Made by a program: the position numbers and the translations under genes. Below are positions 56,630 through 64,000 of a stretch of DNA of 64,000 nucleotides, piece after piece (positions within the stretch are counted from its first letter, which is position 1; each line of letters starts with the position of its first letter). Origin of the DNA: Ariolimax columbianus (lineage: Eukaryota; Mollusca; Gastropoda; Stylommatophora; Arionidae); contig JAVGWX010000005.1 of NCBI GenBank assembly GCA_036924085.1, positions 81,954,666 to 82,018,665 on the forward strand, given 5' to 3'. The notes under the pieces were generated by a model. That model did not search any database and had not been told where the DNA came from. It worked only from the letters and a program-made list of their open reading frames with translations.

Positions 56630-58398
56630 ACGAGTCCATAGCTCAATGTTTGCAGACGATCTGGCTATGTGGACCTCTGAAAAGAATCACACCATAGCAA
56701 GTAATCGGGTGCAGCAGGCCCTAACATTGCTGGAGGAGTGGGCGAACTCATGGCTTGTCAAAATAAACGAGGAAAAAACAACATGTACGATATTCTCCCT
56801 TTCAAACAAACCCCAAAACACCAAAATAAGTCTTAACGGCAAATATCTGCGGCCAAACGACAACCCAAACAACCTAGGAGTCACATTTGATCGGCGCATG
56901 ACATGGAAAAGTAAGATCGAGAGAAACCGAATGAGAGCCAGAGAAAGAATGGCAATCATGAGTAAACTTGCTGGCACAAGCTGGGGAGCAGACGAAAGCA
57001 CACTAAAGAAACTACACTGGAAGAGTGAGACCAGTTCTCGAGTATGGCATTGCGGCATGAACAACAGCAGCAAAGGCGAACTTTGACAAAATTAGTAAAC
57101 TCCAAAACCAAGCCATGAGAGTTATAACAGGAGGCATGATGTCAACGCCAATTGCAGAACTGGAAAAGATTACAAATCTGCAATCCATGACCGACAGAAG
57201 AGACTGCAAAGCCCAGCAGCAAGCAGAGAAACTCAGAAGACTGACAGACCATCCAATGCATCAGAGACTAAATAATTTTGGAAATGGGAAACTAAAGCGG
57301 AGAAACTTTGCAGAAATAGCCAAAGCAAAGATGAACGAAGACCATATGAACGCATTAACTACACGAAAGCCCTTCCCTACTGTACGCAAACCTACCTGGA
57401 GGCAGCATATATTTCCAGAGGTGGTATAAAATATACCAGGTATTGGAAACAAGAACGGCCAGACTGAAAAAGAAAAAAGAAACATAACCCTGAGATACAT
57501 AACGAAAAACTACCCAAGCATGGACTGGACCTATGCATACACCGACGGTTCTGTAACAAACACAACACAGAACGGAGGGGCAGTGGTATTCCTGAGCCTA
57601 CCAAATGGTAGTAAAATAACCCTGTCAGTGGCAACTGGAAAATTCTCAAGCAATTTCAGAGCGGAGGCAGAGGCACTAAGGGCTGCAGTAGAAGCAATGC
57701 ACACAGGCAAAAGAAATGAAAGCCATATAGTCCTATTTACAGAAGCCCTGGCCGTAGTCACAGCGCTAAAAAGCCAAAAAAATACTGAACTTAATGACTT
57801 AAGAGCAGTACTCTGTCAACTATGCCAGCAGTCCGCACCAAAAAGAGTAGTGGTACAGTGGGTTCCATCCCACTGGAACATCCAAGGCAACGAGGAGGCA
57901 GACAGACTGGCAAAAAAGGTGCAAGACTACCACAACCAGATCCTAGTGTGACATACGAAGAGTCAAAAAGGCTTATTAGAGCTAGATACATGACCAAATG
58001 GGAAACAGAACATACTGGCTACACAAAAAACGATGCCTATTACCAGTTAAACAGAAGAGAGCAGGTCGTGGTCTTTAGACTTCGCACAGGCCACAATAGA
58101 CTGAGGTACCACCTATTCAATAAATTGAAGATAGGCAGCACTGACGAATGCACGTGCGGTACCGGGAAAATGACCGCTAAACATTTGCTGCAAAACTGTC
58201 CGACATACGAGGATCAGAGAAAGCAGATGTGGCCATCACCAGTGGCAACACTAGACAAGGTCTAAGGCAGTGTCGACAGCCTCAGAATGACCGCTGCTTT
58301 TTTCGAAAAAATAAAGGTTGACGTCTGACAAAGTACGAAGAAGAAGAAAGAAGAAGAAGAAGAAGAAGAAGAAGAAGAAGAAGAAGAAGAAGAAGAAG

Positions 58399-58427
<29 letters not shown>
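56630..58427 (+). mobile_element. Family N LINE, copy E, 5'-truncated, older subfamily
   Basis: GTACAAATTGG flanks it at 56619-56629 and 58428-58438 (11 bp). The element starts inside RT just before SSMFADDLAMWTSEKN and continues through YLGVTFDRRMTW-type sequence, RNase H (AYTDGSVTNTTQ; TEAL instead of TDAL; WVPSHWNIQGNEEADRLAK) and the knuckle (CTCGTGKMTAKHLLQNC) to a long GAA tail (58336-58427). It is broken by a deletion near 57015, a stop at 57060, TAA at 57427 and a frameshift near 57915. It is more diverged from A, B, D and F than they are from each other. Its 3' UTR (AAAGGTTGACGTCTGACA) matches the family Z tail better than the other N copies. Confidence 0.93.
58336..58427 (+). repeat. 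Long (GAA)n tail of LINE copy E
   Basis: About 90 bases of nearly pure GAAGAA at the 3' end of the insertion, ended by the target-site duplication. It is much longer than the tails of the other copies (about 15-25 bases). Confidence 0.95.
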
Positions 58428-58430
<3 letters not shown>

Positions 58431-58438
58431 CAAATTGG

Positions 58439-59620
58439 CGATGGAGCAGGGAAAGTAATTAAAAGTAGATTGAATAAAACCAGTGCTAGATTAAACTTCG
58501 TTTGGAAGTTTTTCTAGACAACACAAACACCCAACTTAGACTATTAATAACTTGTGTACTTGCTGTGCTTCTGTGTGGTGTAGAGTATTGGAGTGCAGCA
58601 GAACAAGAAACTTTAAAATTCTCGACTATCCACTAAACATGTCAAAGATAGAATGTTTTGAAATGGCTAGATGAACGCCATCACCAAACAAGAACGTGTC
58701 TGAAGCAATCAAGAACACATGCACACCCTCATAACCGGCCGACATTGAAATTGTTTCAGACATGCCCATAGAAGAGTACCTGGCATACTCACAAGAATCA
58801 CCACGGCATGGGTACTAGATGAAAAGCAAATAAAGGCCGACTTGAATAACGTGGCGAGGAACCGCATAAGCCAGCTATAAATCACGAATCTAAGTTGTGG
58901 ATAGGTGCGAATGATGGTCGCTGGCATGTCGAAGTGTATAGAGTTTGTTGCTGCTGTTCAAAACGATATCAGGTGTGATAGGAGCTATAAAATCTGCCAG
59001 TCACTGACCCATGACCTCAGACGAACGTAAACATTGACTGGCTCAACTAGTCGAACCTTTTTTGTACCCTAGTGTGTAGAGAGCTTTTTCTATTTCCTTT
59101 TGGCTTTACTTTGGGGTGGTCTAGCTGGGCCTTCAGAATACCCTCGCTATTCATGTCAAGGAATATACTCTCACTTTTTCTTAACTTACTCAGTACATTT
59201 TCTATCATATAATGTTGAGCTCTTCTTGTCTTGTATGTGTGCCTTTAAGCTTCTAGAGTAATATTTGCCAATCACAGGCAAAGAAGGCAACAGTATCAGA
59301 CGTGCTGTGAAACGTGATCTCCTATTACTGTCAAGTTCAATCAAGCAACGGCAGATTATGTCGCACTTTGTATACACATATAAGGAGTCAACTGTTAAGT
59401 CATTGTGCTCTCGTTACTCAGGCACTTGCGTTCTCTGGTATTCAGGTACAATATTCCGCTACGCGATCTTATGTGATAATTGAGCAGCTCAGTCCAAGCG
59501 TCTTAAACGAAGTGACATATCTTTATTTTAAAGGAGTCTGCAGCGTTTTTTCTTTCCACCGGACGAGCGTTTGCCTAGTCAGAGCGCATAGTACATCTGC
59601 TGCTTGGGGAACCCCATATT
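58439..59620. other. No recognised feature
   Basis: A few short frames (for example 58709-58927 minus, 59265-59483 plus) are not recognised. On the plus strand 58560-58900 has scattered resemblance to a decayed RT C-terminus (for example VLDEKQIKADLNNVARNRIS in one frame), but I cannot support a call. Confidence 0.35.
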
Positions 59621-59633
59621 GGACATGGAAGAA

Positions 59634-61565
59634 TTTGACAAAGTCTGGAAGGATGGACTTAGAGTCAAGCTAAGAAGAAGTGATGTTTGTGGGAAGATGT
59701 ACAAGTGGATCAACCACTACCTCAAACAAAGAACGGCCAGAGTCCAAGTACAAGGGCAGATGAGCAAAAAGGTGACACTCGAGCAGGGAGTACCCCAAGG
59801 GGGAGTACTGTCACCCACACTCTTCCTGGTATATATAAACGATATTACAGAGAATATACCAAGAAGAGTCCATAGCTCAATGTTTGCAGACGATCTGGCT
59901 ATGTGGACCTCTGAAAAGAATCTCACCATAGCAAGAAATCGGATGCAAACGGCCCTAACATCGCTGGAAGAGTGGGCGAACTCATGGCTGGTCAAAATAA
60001 ACGAGGAGAAAACCACGTGCACAATATTCTCGCTCTCATTAAAACCCCAAAGTACCAAACTAAGCCTAAATGGCAAAATCCTGCAGCCAAACGACAACCC
60101 AACCTATCTGGGAGTCACATTTGATCGGCGCATGACATGGAAAAGTCAGATTGAGAGAAACCGAATGAAAGCCAGAGAAAGAATGGCGATCATGAGGAAA
60201 CTTGCTGGCACAAGCTGGGGAGCAGACGAAGGCATACTAAAGAAACTGTACACTGGAAGAGTGAGACCAGTTCTCGAGTATGGCATCGCGGCATGGACAA
60301 CAGCAGCGAAGGCGAACTTCGATAAAGTTAACAAACTTCAAAACCAAGCCATGAGAATCATAACAGGTGGCATGAAGTCAACGCCAATTGTAGAACTTGA
60401 AAAGATTACAAAACTGCAATCCATGACCGACAGAAGAGACTGCAGAGCCCAGCTGCAGTCAGAGAAACTCCGAAGACTGACGGACCATCCAATGTACCAG
60501 AGGCTAAGCAATCTGGGAACTGGGAAACTAAAGCGGAGAAACTTTGCAGAAATAGCCAAAGCAAAGATGCACGAAGATCCCATAAACGCACTAACAACAC
60601 CAAAACCCATCAATACTGTACGAAAACCTACTTGGAGGCAGGATATATTTCCAGAGGTGGTAGAAAATATACCAGGTATTGCAAACAAAAACTGCCAGAC
60701 CGAAAAAGAAAGGAGAGACACTACCCTAAGCTTCATAACGAAAAGCTACCCAAGCATGGACTGGACCCATGCATACACCGACGGTTCTGTAACAAACACT
60801 ACACAGAACGGAGGGGCAGGAGCATTCCTGAACCTACCAAATGGCAGAAAAATAACACTGTCATTCGCTACTGGTAAGTACACGAGCAATTTCAGAGCAG
60901 AGGCAGAGGCACTGAGGGCGGCAGTGGAAGAAATGGCAACACACAGTGAAAATGAGAGCCATATAGTCCTGCTGACAGATGCTCTCGAAGTAGTCACAGC
61001 GCTAAAAAGCCAGAAAAACACTGAGCTTAATGACTTAAGAGCAGCACTCTGCAAACTGTGCCAACAGTCCGCACCAAAAAGGGTAGTGGTACAGTGGGTT
61101 CCGTCACACTGCAACATCCAAGGCAACGAGGAGGCAGACAGACTGGCAAAAGAAGGTGCAAGGCTACCACAAATAGATACCAGTATGACGTACGAAGAGT
61201 CAAAACGGCTTATCAAAGCCAGGTACATGTCCAAATGGGAAACCGAACATACTGGTTACACCAAAAACGATGCCTATTACCAGTTGAACCGAAGAGAGCA
61301 GGTCGTTGTCTTCAGACTTCGCACTGGCCACAACAGACTGAGGTACCACCTCTTCAACAAATTGAAGATAGGGTGTACCGACGAATGCCCGTGCGGTACT
61401 GGTAAAATGACCACTGAACATCTGCTGCAGAACTGCCCGACATACGAGGATCAGAGAGAGCAGATGTGGCCATTGCCAGTGGAACTGCAAGACAAGCTCT
61501 ATGGTAGTGGCGAGAGTCTCAGGATGACCGCCGCTTTTTTCGAAAAAATAATGGTTACTGTCTGA
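59634..61565 (+). CDS. Truncated family N ORF2: part of RT, RNase H, zinc knuckle
   Basis: The open frame continues upstream into flanking host DNA (from 59604), adding about ten non-element codons, and encodes about 643 element-derived residues. It contains QGVPQGGVLSP, SSMFADDLAMW (catalytic DD intact), YLGVTFDRRMTW, complete RNase H (TDGS, AEAEAL, TDAL, WVPSHCNIQGNEEADRLAK) and CPC-x8-H-x4-C. The endonuclease and RT fingers are absent, so it cannot retrotranspose by itself. RNase H could in principle fold. There is no promoter evidence, and I regard it as a fresh dead-on-arrival copy. Confidence 0.8.
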   Translation, partial: FDKVWKDGLRVKLRRSDVCGKMYKWINHYLKQRTARVQVQGQMSKKVTLEQGVPQGGVLSPTLFLVYINDITENIPRRVHSSMFADDLAMWTSEKNLTIARNRMQTALTSLEEWANSWLVKINEEKTTCTIFSLSLKPQSTKLSLNGKILQPNDNPTYLGVTFDRRMTWKSQIERNRMKARERMAIMRKLAGTSWGADEGILKKLYTGRVRPVLEYGIAAWTTAAKANFDKVNKLQNQAMRIITGGMKSTPIVELEKITKLQSMTDRRDCRAQLQSEKLRRLTDHPMYQRLSNLGTGKLKRRNFAEIAKAKMHEDPINALTTPKPINTVRKPTWRQDIFPEVVENIPGIANKNCQTEKERRDTTLSFITKSYPSMDWTHAYTDGSVTNTTQNGGAGAFLNLPNGRKITLSFATGKYTSNFRAEAEALRAAVEEMATHSENESHIVLLTDALEVVTALKSQKNTELNDLRAALCKLCQQSAPKRVVVQWVPSHCNIQGNEEADRLAKEGARLPQIDTSMTYEESKRLIKARYMSKWETEHTGYTKNDAYYQLNRREQVVVFRLRTGHNRLRYHLFNKLKIGCTDECPCGTGKMTTEHLLQNCPTYEDQREQMWPLPVELQDKLYGSGESLRMTAAFFEKIMVTV

Positions 61566-61591
61566 CTGTGTACGCAGAAGAAGAAGAAGAA
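59634..61591 (+). mobile_element. Family N LINE, copy F, 5'-truncated, very recent
   Basis: A perfect 13-mer GGACATGGAAGAA flanks it at 59621-59633 and 61592-61604. The insertion starts within RT at FDKVWKDGL, in the motif that carries the first catalytic aspartate of copy A (VDLEKAFDKVW), so that VDLEKAFD aspartate is outside or at the truncation edge. Everything downstream is open to FFEKIMVTV and the GAA tail. By eye it differs from copy A at only five amino acids (for example VPQGG versus VPKGG, LSNLG versus LNNLG). This is the youngest-looking insertion in the window. Confidence 0.96.
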
Positions 61592-61604
61592 GGACATGGA
61601 AGAA

Positions 61605-63235
61605 ACATTCCGTTCACATTTTCTAGGCTCTTTTTAGAAGCGTAGGAATGATCATCATGTTTGACCAGTTGAAGATTTCAAAGAGGTAACTTGTCCTGCT
61701 ATGTAATTCGGACGGTTTAAGTAGACAGCTCATGAAGAAACAAATTGGCTAATGTGTGTGTACGACCAAGACTGTCCATGTTTCTCGGGAATGCAGATGA
61801 GTGGTTAATACTGCATTACAATACATTTCAGCATCATGAAGTAGCTAGCACCATGCCCAACCCGCCTTAGTAACATCTAACACGTACTCAGTGCGGCATT
61901 ACTTAGTCTCTTCACTTCCATCCTAGAGTTTCAGAGTCCCCTTCTACGTTTCTTGTGGCTTTAAGTTTCTAAATAATGGGATAGCTGACTTTTTGCCCTA
62001 CCTTCCTCAGTCGTTTCTTACTGCATGCCTAACATGTAACAGTGTTACTATTCTTTGCCCCCTTTACAAAGTATGAAAACACACAAGAGGCTGATAACAT
62101 TGTGTATTTTATCTGTATACACACGTCCATGCGATATTTAAAAAAAAAATATATTTTCTTTGCTGTTTATGTAATTATTTTTCTGTTTCCATGCCATCAC
62201 AATGATGTTATTTTGTTTAGGTTTTTCTGATTCATGTTTCGAGAGTTGCGTGCAATGACATTTTGTTGCAAATAAGGCTTTTAACTTCCCGTGAATTTTA
62301 TTTTTACAGATTACCAGGCAGACACAGACAAATCGTTTGTACGGACTCTTGTTAACGGGTAGACAGAGACACATTAAGATTCGGAGAACACGATGTGGTG
62401 TTGACAGACAGGCTGACAAACAAAAATGTATAGATTAAAACTTAGAGAAATTAGACGGGCATTAGGGCAAACAAATATATAAATATACACGTAGTCGCGG
62501 TGTGGATGGAAGAATAAACAAATAACATATATCGACTACAATTAAAACTGGTAGGGGCAAGCAGACAGACACGAAGAGAGACAAGTAGAAGCGATAATGA
62601 TAGACCAATAGACTTACAAACATACTTATATTTAAATTCAGACGGTTAGCGGGCAAGGAGACATACGCATATAGAGACACGTAGAAGTGAAAATGATTTA
62701 TAGAACAGATAGACAAACATAAAAAAAAGAATATGCAGACTGTGAAATTTGCAATGGCAGCCATTTATGATGGATAGACAAGCACGTGTTACTTAAATGT
62801 TCACCATAGACTGTGCAATAGTTCTTGTTCTATCTACTGGGACGTATACTTCTATTTCGCTTATCTCGAAATCACTGAATTTGTGCATGATCCGTAAGGG
62901 ATCAAACTCTCTTAGAAAATGGCGAAGAGAGAAGTTACTAATGGTTCCGGTAGCTCGTTGGTTTTGCTCACTTCTACTTCTTTCTGACAGCAAACTTTCA
63001 GCTGGATCAACGTCTGACTAATAGTTTCAACAACCTAGAGCAGCAGGACACATGCTCAACCATCCTATACCGTCACTTACGTGAGAGATTGTAGTGTTAC
63101 AATTGTGTGCTTCCTTCATGTCTTATGTAATAACGGCCTACAGACAAATAATAAGAGATACATGCTTGAATAAACATAGACATAGAGGCCGGCGTTGAGG
63201 TGACAGACGGAATGTTTGCTTATACACACGCAAAC

Positions 63236-63268
<33 letters not shown>

Positions 63269-63619
63269 TCTGGGTGGCCGAATTGCTAGAATTCTTTGCT
63301 CCGCTAAAAAAGATTAAGTTCACTGTACAGCCAAGTTCGTCGGTAGAGTCCACGTTAAAAGATGATGCATTAGGTAGCAGCTTTATCATGTTTAACCATT
63401 GCTAATTAAACCATCAAGGCACGATTACATAGATTCTTGATTCAGGACATTACATCTGCAGTATCGAGGAACCTGTGCTTCACATGCAGCTGACCAATGT
63501 TAGACAAGTTCTTTTCCATGTCACGTGAATGGCAGTTTTTACATTAAAAATTCGCAGATTCCATCAACTCCATTTAGCCAATACTCCAAGAGATGATTTA
63601 CGAATTCGAAATGTAGAAC
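61605..63619. other. No recognised gene; degenerate GACAGA-rich stretch and (CA)n
   Basis: Around 62320-62760 the plus strand is rich in short GACAGAC, TAGACAGA and GATAGAC motifs, a degenerate simple sequence. 63236-63268 is an ACACAC microsatellite. Short frames are not recognised. Confidence 0.45.
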
Positions 63620-64000
63620 ATGCACAAAACAAACGTTGAGAATCTCCGAGACATTCAGAGAGCAATGGAACGACGCATGCTAAAGAAATCGATAAGGGAT
63701 AATTTCCGAAACGAACAAATTCGACACCAAATTTTGTTTCGGAGCGTTGTGGAAGCAGCGGTATCACTGAAACACCACTGGACTGTACATGTAGTACACA
63801 TGCCTGACACAATATAGGCACGTTGAACAACGTTTTGGTGGCCCCATGCGTGTAAACATCCACAGGGACGCCCAAACATGCGATCGCGAGATGGACTTTC
63901 CAAAGAAGTGGGCCCGCATTGGTACAGTACTGCAAAAAGATCGGGAACCATACATAATAGTGTTAGCTTCTTCGTATACGGCATATCGGACTAACGCCAA
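63620..64000 (+). pseudogene. LINE RT C-terminal fragment (runs off window)
   Basis: The plus strand reads HKTNVENLRDIQRAMERRML, KKSIRDNFRNEQIRHQILFR, SVVEAAVSLKHHWTVHVVHM, then after a stop and frame change HACKHPQGRPNMRSRDGLSK and EVGPHWYSTAK. These match in order the conserved end of a large LINE group (QRAMERAMLG-SLRD-IRNEEIR, KWQWAGH, GRP-TRWRDDL, W-R-AQDR). The WAGH block is now WTVH. No RT core lies upstream, so it is a 3' fragment. It is distinct from families N and Z; clade not determined. Confidence 0.75.

Overview
The window is animal nuclear DNA, almost certainly lophotrochozoan and probably molluscan (gastropod-like). I infer this from the 18S rRNA fragment at 13713-14952 and from the mix of non-LTR retrotransposons, SINEs and mariner debris. 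I see no convincing single-copy host gene. It is an accessory, repeat-built region of mobile-element copies, their decayed remains and many unrelated tandem arrays.

Layout. 1-5340: a SINE-like repeat, a 32-bp tandem array, and a heavily decayed gene of a conserved uncharacterised protein family that carries an internal 39-bp repeat expansion. 5341-12494: two head-to-tail copies of a ~3.5-kb unit. Each copy holds the remains of a LINE (endonuclease piece, then RT C-terminus) with a ~2-kb 24-bp minisatellite between them. 13085-15600: an orphan rDNA piece (5' ETS-like sequence plus the first two thirds of 18S), followed by diverged ~190-bp units that reuse part of 18S. 15600-20460: the most complete retrotransposon here, an APE-RT-RNase H LINE whose ORF2 has a single nonsense codon. 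20460-29140: two SINE families (one nested in the other), trinucleotide microsatellites, and 25-bp and 67-bp arrays. 29145-32440: a zinc-finger LINE and an RTE-like fragment. 32500-38380: several minisatellites (41, 30, 29 and 44 bp) around another RTE-like fragment. 38380-47400: truncated LINEs, an RNase H fragment, and 42-bp and 19-bp arrays. 48430-48812: a mariner transposase fragment. 50255-53825: a 30-bp minisatellite split by a LINE. 54290-64000: an LTR-like repeat, a SINE, two more LINE copies and a final RT fragment.

I use three working names. Family N is the APE-RT-RNase H LINE of the I superfamily (I/Nimb/Ingi-type), with six copies. Family Z is the LINE with a C-terminal zinc finger, of the kind often labelled craniofacial-development-protein-2-like in mollusc annotations. 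Family T is an RTE-like LINE with (ATG)n tails. Families N and Z share almost the same ~75-bp 3' end and a GAA-repeat tail. The SINE-like repeat R also ends in GAA repeats, and both SINE families share a short motif with the start of the family N ORF2. This suggests a network of elements using or exchanging the same 3' and internal modules. Several insertions have clean 11-13 bp target-site duplications, so they are recent and identifiable as target-primed events.
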